A DNA stretch of 64,000 nt. Origin: Apostichopus japonicus (lineage: Eukaryota; Echinodermata; Holothuroidea; Aspidochirotida; Stichopodidae). The stretch is taken from contig NC_092570.1 of assembly GCF_037975245.1 (NCBI RefSeq), positions 18,081,918 to 18,145,917 of the forward strand, read 5' to 3'. Position 1 is the first letter of the stretch, and each line of letters begins with the position of its first letter. The translations under genes and the position numbers were made by a program. The notes beneath the pieces were generated by a model. It worked only from the letters and a program-made list of their open reading frames with translations. It made no database searches and was not told the origin of the DNA. This document shows, one piece after another, positions 12,856-23,064 of the stretch.

Positions 12856-13844
12856 CGTACCTGTGTCAGTAAACCCTATGAAAGCCTAACGTACTGTTGG
12901 CCACGGCTGGAAAGAAGATGTATAGGGCCTACGTTTGAAAGTCAATATATATGCGAGTTGAACAGTATATAACATTAGTCAGGGTTGCTGTGAGTTTTTT
13001 GTATAGTTTATATCTGCGGGTACGGAGCAACCTGAGCCCTGCATCAATTTGAATGGTGTGGAATGACGTTAAGCAAACATAAAATATGGGACGGAAAATA
13101 AACCTTAACTAATCCAGTACTATGGAACGCCGAAAAAGCCACCATATTTAATGTGTTCATTGATTATCGCTTCCCGCAAAGCTGATACGATACTGCACTA
13201 AAAACGTGGTCGAATGTCCCGTTTGAAACATAGTCACATAGAAGAATATCTGTTAATTCACATTTTGATAAGAGCATTTACGTAATCTTAGCGAATTTCT
13301 GTTCTCTAAAAGTACTAAAATCCTGCAATTTGTCAAGGGTGCATTTTATTTACATACCTACATTAAAAAAGAACATATTTAATTTTTATTAATTTTTATT
13401 AATATTAACACAGAGACCTGTACTCAGGAGCTGATGTCATCGTCGAATTTGCTACAAATATTTAAAAGGTCAATAACTTAAAAGCTGGAACAGTTCTACA
13501 AACATTACTGGCCCTACTTTGATAATGACATATTAATAATCTGCATAAAGTCACGCTTTAACTTCACAACGAATGCCGATGCCAGGAATTTTGTCAGCTT
13601 TGTATAACCAGGGAGTTGTTATAGAATCACTTCAGTGACTGCACTGGTAACGTTCGTCTGTTCGTGTGGAAGACTGCGTTGATTACTGAAGTGAATATAG
13701 TGAAGGTACGTGGCGTTACATGTTCAAAAGTTTCACTCAGTCATAAATCTACCAGCTGATTGTAAAGGGTCATGCGTAAAGAAATTTAAATTCTTTGGTC
13801 AGATGGTAAGCATTAACACTGCTTCCCTCACTATCAGTACCGTA
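12856..13844. other. RSRC1 upstream region, no recognised features
   Basis: It should contain the RSRC1 promoter, because the first coding exon ends this stretch on its left. No TATA box or defined promoter element could be assigned. The right part runs into a decayed LINE fragment. Confidence 0.4.
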
Positions 13845-14130
13845 AAGTGCTGTATTCATTTGTTACATGTTCCCCAAAGAGTTCAATTCAAATTATTGTT
13901 GCTAGTTTATAAAGCCCTTCATGGCCTAGCCCCTTCTTATTTATGTGAATTTGTTCAGTGGTACGTTCCTGATAAAAATCTTTGATCAGGTTTTATGATA
14001 TCTAGCGAAAGAGTCTATGAGTGATGGAATAATGCCTAAATATCGTGCTCTAGTCAATCTGGTAACTTTGTTAGAAGTAGCGTCAAAACACCTTTATTCG
14101 AACTGCTTTTAATCTCTATTTTTTGTAAGT
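13845..14130 (+). pseudogene. decayed LINE ORF2 C-terminal fragment
   Basis: One frame reads VPQRVQFKLLLLVYKALHGL then APSYLCEFVQWYVPDKNL, the typical post-RT segment of LINE ORF2 proteins (pattern RIxxKxLLLxYKALHGLAPSYL). Beyond a stop at 13983 the same family's C-terminal end continues in pieces, with SSERVYE, a weak WNNA and a final phenylalanine-rich tail near 14100. Stops and frameshifts show it is dead. No endonuclease or RT core is present, so it is a short 5'-truncated remnant. Confidence 0.7.
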
Positions 14131-14343
14131 TTGTATTTTTTTAAAGTTAAAAAGTTTCAATGTTTCAAAATTAAAAATTTTAAAAAGATTTTTTTTGGGG
14201 GGTAATGGCGCCTGTGAACATTGTAATTATGGGTATTGTTGAGTTTTTTTCAATATATTTTTTATTATATTTAATTTCACATGTAGAACAGTGGCCTGCA
14301 CATAATGTCAAACGTGCATGGGGGGGGGGGGGGGCGGTAAATT

Positions 14344-14695
14344 CAAAACTTCCCCGACTGATTAAGGAAGGAGACTTTGGGGGCCAGAATCGAATGGAGG
14401 ATTCTATATTGGAGGAGGATTGTACTGGTTTCAGTGAAACCGACTCCTAGGTTAGGAGTCAGGGGATCCTGTCCCCCCCCCCAAATAATATTTAAACGCC
14501 AAATGGTGGATGGTTGTGCAGCCTAATAAATAATAAAAACAAAACTTCCTCCACTGATAAAGTAGAGTTTGTACCTTTATAGAGGGAGGGTGGCAGGGGC
14601 GAATGGAGGATTTTATAATGGAAGGGGTGTTGCCGTGGAGTCATTGAAGCCCTCCCTATCTAGGGGAATTTGGGGTCCTTCCTCTCCCCCCCCCT
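14344..14695. repeat. diverged tandem duplication bounded by G and C runs
   Basis: Two segments of about 140-155 bp (from 14344 and from 14540) share in order caaaacttcc, actgat, gaatggaggatt, a tcagtgaaacc-like block, and a terminal C run of eight or more. A 14-G run precedes the first copy at about 14320, and another G run follows at 14769-14783. Divergence is high, so this is an old duplication of about 196-bp period. Confidence 0.55.
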
Positions 14696-15287
14696 CCAGT
14701 CTATATAATGAAGTACTGGCCCTAAACGCAAGGTTTTGCTAAGTATACTTTGTTTTAGGTTCAACAAGGGGGGGGGGGGGGGGTTATATCAACCGTACAC
14801 GTATGTACAGTGGCAGTCTGGCAGGTACTGCTTTATAAATGTATGTCTTTCGAACACCTTTTTGGACTCTGTATCAGGAGGTTTCTGTGGTACATTTTGC
14901 ACTGCCCCCCCCCTCCCCTCCCCTCCCGATTCTAGTTAGGTCTAGCTTCTTTTTCTATACTTATGTTCTCCTTATCAGCAGTAAGCAATACTTGAAAAGC
15001 TTACTTATGACAAGTTCGTGATTTGTACGTCTTTAAGAGTACATTGCCTCCGGTTCTGCCGTTGAAACATATTGATTAAGCCATGTGATCTTTGTACGTA
15101 ATCGGATAACCCAAGAAATCTAATTACAACCGTTTGGCTCATACTAATTAAATAGTATCAGCAAATGTGTTAATCCAATACGGAACATTTGGTGTACCTG
15201 CACAAAAGTCATGTAATGCTTGCTCTGTCAGAATTTAATACGTAACATTGAAATTTGTTACCGGTACTCGATATGACATGTACTTTG
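14696..15287. other. non-coding stretch with a long G run
   Basis: A run of 15 or so G near 14769 and a C-rich block near 14905-14928. No exon or RNA gene could be supported. Confidence 0.45.
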
Positions 15288-16575
15288 ACCCATTGACTCC
15301 ATCATTCTGTAAACTATATGAAACAATGACTCAATCATTCTGTGAAATATATGAAACAATGACTCCCTCATTCTGTGAAATACATGAAACAATGGCTCCC
15401 TCATTCTGTTAAATATATATGAAACAATGACTCCATCGTTCTGTGAAATACATAAAACAATGACTCAATCATTCTGTAAAATATATGAAACAATGGCTCC
15501 CTCGTTCTGTGAAATACATGAAATAAAGACTCCATCATTCTGTAAAATACATGAAACAATGACTCCATCATTCTGTGAAATACACGAAACAATGACTCCA
15601 TCAGTCTGTGAAATATATGAAACAATGACTCAATCTTTCTGTGAAATACATGAAACAATGGCTCCCTCATTCTGTGAAATACATGAAACGATGACTCCCT
15701 CATTCTGTGAAAAAGGCTATATAAAACAATGACTCCATCATGCTGTGAAATATATGAAACAATGACTCCATCATTCTGTGAAATATATGAAACAATGACT
15801 CAATCTTTCTGTGAAATACATGAAACAATGGCTCCCTCATTCTGTGAAATACATGAAACGATGACTCCCTCATTCTGTGAAAAAGGCTATATAAAACAAT
15901 GACTCCATCATGCTGTGAAATATATGAAACAATGACTCCATCATTCTGTGAAATATATGAAACAATGGCTCCATCATTCTGTGAAATATATGAAACAATG
16001 ACTCAATCATTCTGTGAAATATATGAAACAATGGCTCCATCATTCTGTGAAATATATGAAACAATGGCTCCATCATTCTGTAAAATATATGAAACAATGA
16101 CTCAATCATTCTGTGAAATACATGAAACAATGGCTCCCTCATTCTGTGAAATATATGAAACAATGGCTCCATCATTCTGTGAAATATATGAAACAATGAC
16201 TTCATCATTCTGTAAAATATATGAAACAATGGCTCCCTCATTCTGTGTGAAATATATGAAACAATGACTCCATCATTCTGTAAAATATATGAAACAATGA
16301 CTTCCCCATTCTGTGAAATATATGAAACAATGACTCCATCATTCTGTGAAATGTATGAAACAATGGCTCCCTCATTCTGTAAAATATATGAAACAATGGC
16401 TCCCTCATTCTGTGAAATATATGAAACAATGACTCAATCATTCTGTGAAGTATATGAGACAATGACTCCATCATTCTGTGAAATATATGAAACAATGACT
16501 CCATCATTCTGTGAAATATATAAAACAATGATTCCATCATTCTGTGAAGTATATGAAACAATGACTCCATCATTA
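15288..16575. repeat. 33-bp minisatellite, about 39 units, open on both strands
   Basis: The unit is actccatcattctgtgaaat followed by atatgaaacaatg, 33 bp. Because 33 is a multiple of three and the unit lacks stops in one frame on each strand, long repeat-only frames exist in both directions (plus: MTPSFCEIYET units; minus: MMESLFHIFHR units). The frames are broken by length variants such as an aaaaaggctat unit at 15710 and 15880. No initiation context, splice site or unique sequence marks either frame as a gene, so I treat them as by-products of the repeat. A 170-bp block is duplicated exactly inside it (about 15605-15774 and 15775-15944). Confidence 0.9.
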
Positions 16576-17275
16576 AATCGATTTAATGCGGATATTAATT
16601 CCATTTGGTGTAGACATTAATGCTATACAATCAATGCGCAGTTTTTTTTTGTTCCAAATAATGCAGACATATATTCGAATACATTATGTGGACATATATT
16701 CGAATTTAACCAGACACTTAATCAAATATATGCAGACATTACTTCGATTAGCCTATATGTGTATATTAAATCAACCAATCACTGTAGAGGTTTATATGTG
16801 GACATTAATTCACTTTCGATACAAAACAACTACTTCCAGAGACAATTATTCATCAACATATTCAAATATATGTCAACTTATATATTCGATTTAATGTCCG
16901 CATTAATAGAATTGATGCTGATAATATTTAAAGTCTACATTAAATCGGATTGATGTCAACGTTAAATCGATTTATTGTATATGTCCGCATATATATATAT
17001 ATATATATATATATTCAAATATATGCCAGCATATACTCGATTCAATGTCCGCTTATATTCGATTCAATGCTTACATTAAATAGACTTAATGTCGATATTA
17101 ATTCGTTTTAATCGAATGTATGTCCGAATATATTAGATTTAATGACTGGATCATATTTGATTCAATGTCCGCATTGCATGATATTATTAATGCAGACATA
17201 TAAAAATGCCCCCTGATTTGGAGTTTAAATAAAAGTTTAATGTCGATATTTAATCGAATTAATATGGACATTAAT
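16576..17275. repeat. AT-rich self-complementary satellite, degenerate
   Basis: Variants of attcgatttaatgtccgcat and of its inverse (atgcggacattaaatcgaat) recur every 18-40 bp across this stretch, with linkers such as catatattcga and gtggacattaattc. Both orientations alternate, so single strands could fold into many short hairpins. A TA-repeat tract lies at about 16988-17013. It begins directly at the end of the 33-bp minisatellite. Confidence 0.65.
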
Positions 17276-18511
17276 ATACGTGTCCACAGTGTTCTATCAT
17301 ATACTGAGACATTGAGCTCACAACAAGGTACCGCTATAGGTAATACTACACTGTGGCGTCCACGTTGTAGTAATTGCGCCTATACTTCACAACAAACATT
17401 CTACAATTTGTATTCACCTCAGCCACAGATAATTTCTTGTTTGCTGTATGTATAAAATTGCATTGTAGTTATGGGTATATATGCTCAGTTTAGTATTTGC
17501 GGGTATACACCTCTACACACATGCATATGTATATATCTACTGTTGCTTTATGAAGTAACTTCATTCTATTCGACAGTACAAGGTCATCGTGACCATTTCA
17601 CAATTTCCATCTTATTCAACAAGAACCTTTCTTTACCACTGACATCTGATTTCAGAGACACAACATGCAGTTAAAAGATGTAAGTTAACTTCTCTATAAT
17701 TTCAGTATCACATGCATTAAGTTCAAAGTTTTGAGAACATTATATTAGCGTGGAAAGGGTTTTGATTTAATGGTTGTATAGTTTACATATTTTCAACTGG
17801 AGTGATGTTGAACACTTGTATAATAGGCTACTGTTTTGATCATGAAATATTGCATATACATAGGCCTAAGTAGAAAGTATAGTTCCGAGATTTTACGAGG
17901 AGTCCGGCTCTGTCAGTACAAACTATAAAGTACTATAACGTTGAGTGGTAAGGAAGATTACTAAAACTTCCCTTTCCTTAAGTGAGTATATTGCGTTTAA
18001 GTATCACCCAAAGCCTGACGCCTGCATGTCATTAATTGTGATCCGAATAGAAATTACACCTTTTAAAATGTCAAAATTTACAATATAAACAGAGAAATCA
18101 TGACTAAAACCAACATTCGTTTACGGGACTCAATCCAAGCTCGAAGTTGGAAATGACTGTCTATGCTTACGTGTTGACAGAAAATACCCACAAACTGATT
18201 GGTCAATGTGAACTACACACGTCAAATTGAAATTTGGAGAACAGTTAGCGAACTTTTGGGAACATACCGTTGATTATATCGAAGGCCTAATGGCTTAGGA
18301 CATTTAGCGTAAGCCTAGTCTATTATTTATTGTATTTAAAAGCCATGTATTTGACAAGATTGATTCATTTCACGAACGTGTAATATTAATACACCAACTT
18401 ACGTTACTTGTTAGCAATACACTTATACAGTATTATAGCATCAATCCGTAGTCACAGGTGGGGGGGGGGGCAGAATTTATTCATACAAACATACATACAT
18501 ACACACATTAA
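17276..18511. other. non-coding stretch; possible first exon at 17665-17679
   Basis: At 17665 an ATG opens five codons (MQLKD), ending exactly at a strong GTAAGT donor (17680). The phase fits the terminal SLC35G-like exon that starts at 21500, so this could be its first coding exon. The evidence is only the donor, the phase and the order. A short imperfect inverted repeat (gtccacagtgtt / acactgtggcgtccac) lies at 17282-17363. Confidence 0.3.
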
Positions 18512-20641
18512 CTCCGCCGTTATGATGCACATTTGAACAGTCCAGGTACTGTGTATACTTGTAGTAGAATACAGGAGGCAAATAATATATCTGCTTATAA
18601 TACCTTTTTTAATTATCTCAGTTCAACTTACAATAATTGTTTTCCTATTCGCCAAATCAATCATAAACAGCGTTTTAGAAAGAAACACCCATGGATTACG
18701 AATGGCATTTTGACTTCCATTAAAAGGAAGCACAAACTTTACAGACGTCAGTTAAAGTCTCCTACAGTTATGTACAAGTCTATGTATACAACGTATCGTA
18801 ATAAGCTTAATCAAGTAATCAGACTTTCGAAAAAGCTCTATTTTGACAATAAATTTAATGAGAGCAGAAATAACGCAAATCATACATGGCGTACTATTAA
18901 TGAAATGTTGCACAATAACCGTAAAGAATCATCATATCCTGCTGTTTTCAAAGATGGTGACCAAGAAACCAGTGATGAAAATATCATTGCGAATAACTTC
19001 AACAATTTCTATGTAAATCTTGGACCATCGCTTGCTAGTAAAATAAAAAACAAAGGTAAATCACATGAAACCATCTGTGATAACAATAGTCATTCAATAT
19101 TCACATTCCCAGTCACTGAAGAAGAACTAATTAAAATCGCAACTTCCAACTTGAAACCCAATAAAGCAGCAGGATATGATGATTTCAAATCTGGTATTAT
19201 AAAAAATGTTATTCCTTTCATTGCTAAGCCTTTGACCCATATATGTAATTTATCTTTTAACACTGGCGTATTCCCAGATAAACTTAAAACGGCAAAGGTT
19301 ATACCAATCTATAAAAAGGGAGATTCAAATGTATATGAGAATTATCGACCGATTTCATTGCTTTCCTGTTTTTCTAAAATCATAGAACGACTTATGTTCA
19401 ATCGCATATTTAATTTTCTTAACCAATATAATATTCTCTGTAAAGAACAGTACGGCTTTCGACCCGAACATTCTACTGAACTGGCATTGGCAGATGCACT
19501 TAACAGTTTACATACTAGTCTGAATAATGGCAAAAATTGCATTGGTGTATTCCTAGACCTTTCGAAGGCGTTTGACACGATCGATCATACCATCCTTATC
19601 AATAAATTATTTTCATACGGCATTAGAGGAACTACTCTCAACTGGCTTGAAAGCTATATTTCGAACAGATATCAGTATACCTTGTATAAAAACTCTAGAT
19701 CCGATCTTGCTAAAATTCGTTGCGGCGTTCCACAGGGTTCAGTCTTAGGTCCTTTGTTATTTATTCTATATATTAACGATATTTGTCATGTCTCCAAACT
19801 AGCCAAAATCATTCTCTTTGCTGATGACACCAGTATTTTCTTCGAGAGCGACGACATAATCACATTATCTTCCAACGTGTCAAATGAATTAAATAAATTC
19901 TGTAATTGGTTTTCAGCCAACAAATTATCACTAAATGTACAAAAAAGTAATTACATTGTCTTTAATACTCGTAATACACTTATTTGGAATAAAGATATAT
20001 GTATGGATGGTAAAATAATTAAGCAAGTTTATACTACTAAGTTTTTAGGTGTAAATATTGATTGTAAACTTAGCTGGCGCAACCATATTTCAACTATTTG
20101 CAGTATAATTGCACGGAATGTTGGCATATTATCTAAGTTGAAATATTATCTATCGGAAAACATACTCAGAACACTATACCAGACCCTGGTTGTCCCGCAT
20201 CTCACTTATTGTTCTATTATTTGGTCTGGTACATACAACACCAACCTTAACAATCTTATAATACTCCAAAAGGCAGCCATTCGCCACATAACACACTCAG
20301 CCCCACGTGAGCACACCAGTCCCCTATTTAAGAAACTCAACTTACTAAAATTGCACGATCTCATTAAAGTTAAGCTTGCATTATTTGCCTACAAGACCTG
20401 GAATGGATTACTACCAGCTGCCTTTGACAATTTTTTAACCAGTAACAGAGATGTACATAATCATAACACGAGGCATGCTAATCATGCCTACTATAATCTC
20501 TACAATACCACCATTGGAACTTTAAGCCTACAAAACCGTGCAACAAAAACATGGAATCTTCTAATGAACGATTTAAAGAGTAAAAAGTCAGTCACATCCT
20601 TTAGGAAGTGGTTTTGTAAGGAAATAATAGCTAGTTACTGA
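18512..20641 (+). CDS. LINE reverse transcriptase ORF, 5'-truncated
   Basis: Open from just after an in-frame TAA at 18509 with no early ATG, as expected for a copy truncated inside its coding region. The missing part is the AP-type endonuclease; the frame enters at the linker before the RT (KHPWITNGILTSIKRKHKLY). The RT core is complete: NYRPISLLSCFSKIIERL (about residue 270), GVFLDLSKAFDTIDH with a catalytic D (about 338-352), the GVPQGSVLGPLLFILYIND block (about 398-416) and FADDTSIF with catalytic DD (about 429-436). The C-terminal region follows without a stop for about 700 residues in total. An uninterrupted frame suggests fairly recent insertion. The sequence style fits the Jockey/CR1 superfamily; the exact clade needs a tree. 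Confidence 0.88.
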   Translation, partial: LRRYDAHLNSPGTVYTCSRIQEANNISAYNTFFNYLSSTYNNCFPIRQINHKQRFRKKHPWITNGILTSIKRKHKLYRRQLKSPTVMYKSMYTTYRNKLNQVIRLSKKLYFDNKFNESRNNANHTWRTINEMLHNNRKESSYPAVFKDGDQETSDENIIANNFNNFYVNLGPSLASKIKNKGKSHETICDNNSHSIFTFPVTEEELIKIATSNLKPNKAAGYDDFKSGIIKNVIPFIAKPLTHICNLSFNTGVFPDKLKTAKVIPIYKKGDSNVYENYRPISLLSCFSKIIERLMFNRIFNFLNQYNILCKEQYGFRPEHSTELALADALNSLHTSLNNGKNCIGVFLDLSKAFDTIDHTILINKLFSYGIRGTTLNWLESYISNRYQYTLYKNSRSDLAKIRCGVPQGSVLGPLLFILYINDICHVSKLAKIILFADDTSIFFESDDIITLSSNVSNELNKFCNWFSANKLSLNVQKSNYIVFNTRNTLIWNKDICMDGKIIKQVYTTKFLGVNIDCKLSWRNHISTICSIIARNVGILSKLKYYLSENILRTLYQTLVVPHLTYCSIIWSGTYNTNLNNLIILQKAAIRHITHSAPREHTSPLFKKLNLLKLHDLIKVKLALFAYKTWNGLLPAAFDNFLTSNRDVHNHNTRHANHAYYNLYNTTIGTLSLQNRATKTWNLLMNDLKSKKSVTSFRKWFCKEIIASY

Positions 20642-20880
20642 CTAAAACTAAATTTTACCTGTATGTAATTACTATATATATATATATATATATTGAACAT
20701 TTAATTTGTACTTATATCTATGTATGTATTCATACACATATATATATATTTTGTTTTTTCTTTTCTGTCCTTTTCTTTTCTTTTCTTTCTTCAGGGAGTC
20801 TTCCACATTGTTAAGCTTTTAAGCTTTATGGAAGACTTCCTCCACTTTCTACTTTTGTGGCAAACAAATAAATAAATGAT
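18512..20880 (+). mobile_element. 5'-truncated non-LTR retrotransposon (LINE)
   Basis: It comprises the truncated ORF plus a 240-bp 3' UTR holding two TA-repeat tracts, a pyrimidine tract and a stem-loop (gtcttcca at 20798 pairs with tggaagac at 20829), ending in an aaataaataaat tail. The 5' junction lies between about 18485 and 18530; no clear target duplication was found. It lies between a candidate first exon and the terminal exon of the SLC35G-like gene, so it may be intronic. Confidence 0.85.
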
Positions 20881-21499
20881 ATGATTTGCTGGCTAGCTCG
20901 TTTGCGTTAACGAAAGCTTCAATACGCCTAACGAATATTTGTATACGTCTGTTTAGAGCCCCCCTTTTTTCTTATCTGTTTTTGATTGAGGTTTTGATTG
21001 GCAGTTATGGTTACGTTTAAAGGAAATTGCTCAACTTGCACATGGCTCAGTTACATTTACAATAACAGTTAGTAGTTTAGGCCTAGTCATAGAAATTGAT
21101 CAATTTCTATGGGCCTAGTACATCAATGAAAGTAATGCGTGAAACAGGCGGTTTGTTATGTCTGACGTCACGTGATGTGGATGATTCGTTTGGTTGATTT
21201 TAACATATCATCAATCGCATAGTAGCTGGTATGTAAATGAATGTAAGTGACAATGGAATGCTAAAAATGCTAGATAAAGATAATATGGACCTTTAAGCTG
21301 ATTAAGATGATTGAAAGATTATCCTATTCTAGATTCTCTCATTTATGACTGTACAAGCGGGACTTTGTAAAATTCTGCCAGTCAGTGGGGACTCCGTAGA
21401 GGGGGGGGGGGGAGGGGGCTCAGTCGTAGTTTCACCCTGTCCCTGTAATCTGGAACAAGTGTTGTATATGGCTAACAAGTTGATATATATTTCTTGCAG
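20881..21499. other. non-coding stretch with a 24-bp perfect palindrome
   Basis: A perfect palindrome of 24 bp spans 21088-21111 (half-site catagaaattga), flanked by ggcctagt on both sides. A 12-G run lies near 21402. The splice acceptor ttcttgcag of the downstream exon ends at 21499. Confidence 0.6.
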
Positions 21500-22531
21500 G
21501 AACAATCTCTCCAAGACCCCAAGAAGAGGCGTGATCATCTCTTGAAGGAGGAGGAGAAGGAGGAGGAGGAAGATGCAAAAGAGAATTTAGTGAGCAGTGA
21601 GGACGATATCCAATCAAGTATCATCAAGTCGATCTTCTCTACTTTACACAGACGACGGGGGCTACTCTGGGCTCTTCTCTCAGCCTTCTCCATGAGTTTT
21701 CAAATATACGCCTTGCGATCGCTTACTGCAACGTCCAATCCATGGCAAACGATTTTTACTCGTAGTATTTTCCTCTCTTTTATGTCTGTCGGAGTGAAAT
21801 GGCAAGCACATTCGCAAAGCACGATGCTTACGTTGGCGGTATTTATTCTATGCGGAATATGTGATGTGTTGATAGCAACATTATTAGTGAGTGCCACGCA
21901 GTACATTCCTATGGGTGATGTCTCTTCGATATCACAAAACGCACCGATACCTGCAACTTTAACCGCTGCAGTATTTCTAGGAGAATCGTTGAATATAGTA
22001 GGAGTCTTTCTGATTATTATCAACGGAATTGGTTTAGTTATTGTGTCTAAACCTTCATTTCTCTTCCCGGTTTCAAGCTCAGAAGATGATGGAGATCAAG
22101 GCTCATCATTGGCCATTCTCGGCGTGCTGTTTTCATTTATGTCTTTGGCATTCAATGTGACTTTTATTGTCCTGACACGTTTCTTGGTCAACAGAAACGA
22201 AGATGACGCCTTTTTAATTCTCACTCTGAACGGAATGGTTGGTATTGCTATCACGACGGCAGTTTTAGCGGTGACATCATCGTGGGACTTCCCGGACTCC
22301 TGCACAGAGTGGTTTATGTTTGTTGCAGTCGGAGCGTTGGCCATCAGCACTCTAGGGACATATCTTAAAGCCATTGAAACAGAAACAGTGCAGACGACAT
22401 GTGTCCTGTTGACAGTGTGTATACCATTATCATATCTCTATGACGTCATCATTTACCAGAACTTGGATTGGCCAACTTTCATCGGAGCTTCTCTTATATT
22501 TATATCTACAATTGCCTTATTATTTAATTGA
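21500..22531 (+). CDS. SLC35G/EamA-type drug-metabolite transporter, terminal exon
   Basis: Multi-spanning membrane transporter of the drug/metabolite (EamA) superfamily, nearest in style to SLC35G; the substrate cannot be told from sequence. The exon follows a good acceptor (ttcttgcag). It begins with a charged cytosolic leader (KKRRDHLLKEEEKEEEEDAK) and then about ten hydrophobic segments over residues 56-345 (exon numbering). Two EamA halves are visible: the first around GDVSSISQNAPIPATLTAAV with FLGE, ending GIGLVIVSKPSFLF; the second from GSSLAILGVLFSFMSLAF to ETVQTTCVLLTVCIPLSYLY and a last helix. An acidic loop (SSSEDDGDQG) joins the halves. No ATG occurs before the first helix, so the start must be in an upstream exon; ATG 17665 is one candidate. 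The coding region is intact and ends at TGA 22529. Confidence 0.8.
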   Translation, partial: EQSLQDPKKRRDHLLKEEEKEEEEDAKENLVSSEDDIQSSIIKSIFSTLHRRRGLLWALLSAFSMSFQIYALRSLTATSNPWQTIFTRSIFLSFMSVGVKWQAHSQSTMLTLAVFILCGICDVLIATLLVSATQYIPMGDVSSISQNAPIPATLTAAVFLGESLNIVGVFLIIINGIGLVIVSKPSFLFPVSSSEDDGDQGSSLAILGVLFSFMSLAFNVTFIVLTRFLVNRNEDDAFLILTLNGMVGIAITTAVLAVTSSWDFPDSCTEWFMFVAVGALAISTLGTYLKAIETETVQTTCVLLTVCIPLSYLYDVIIYQNLDWPTFIGASLIFISTIALLFN

Positions 22532-23058
22532 TTTCGCTTCGTTTCCACTTCTTGCAGTCATATAAAAGAAACCCCATTGACGTTGTCGGCTACCCAACAT
22601 AATCTACCAATAAGATACAATCCTCTAGTTATTTTGTAGTAGAAAAAAAGAGAGAAATGTTAAGAAATAACGAGTTAATAATTTCCAATATGTTGTCATC
22701 CCGAAACTTATTAATGTGTATTCACATCTATAATGCATGTATCTGATATTTGACAATTGTATCTCGTTTGAACGGCAGACCAAACTTTTGTTGATATTCA
22801 GTGTGCATTGTTATATTCAACAACAACAGGATACGCTGGGTCCGATGCACTGACTGATGCCGTGAGTAGGAAGAAAATGCTTGCCAAAAAAGTTTCCCAG
22901 ATTGCCGGAAATGGCACCTCCCAAAATAAGTTTCATCTATAGACAACATATATTTTTTAGATCTCATGCTCTACATATTTACACTTCAAAAATTACATAT
23001 TCTGTCTTCAAACGAAAGGCCGAAGCGAAAGTACTGCAGCCACACCCAAACAATTGTT
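22532..23058. other. 3' flank of the transporter gene
   Basis: Presumed 3' UTR and intergenic DNA. No clear canonical polyadenylation signal was located close to the stop. Nothing else is supported. Confidence 0.4.
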
Positions 23059-23064
23059 AGTGTC

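Noticed and set aside
12642-12872. Plus-strand leucine/arginine-rich ORF
   Set aside because: It is the antisense shadow of RSRC1 exon 1, whose RS codons read as leucine- and serine-rich on the other strand.
15401-16620. Repeat-protein genes on either strand of the minisatellite
   Set aside because: The frames exist only because the unit is 33 bp without stops; they have no unique ends, splice sites or start context.
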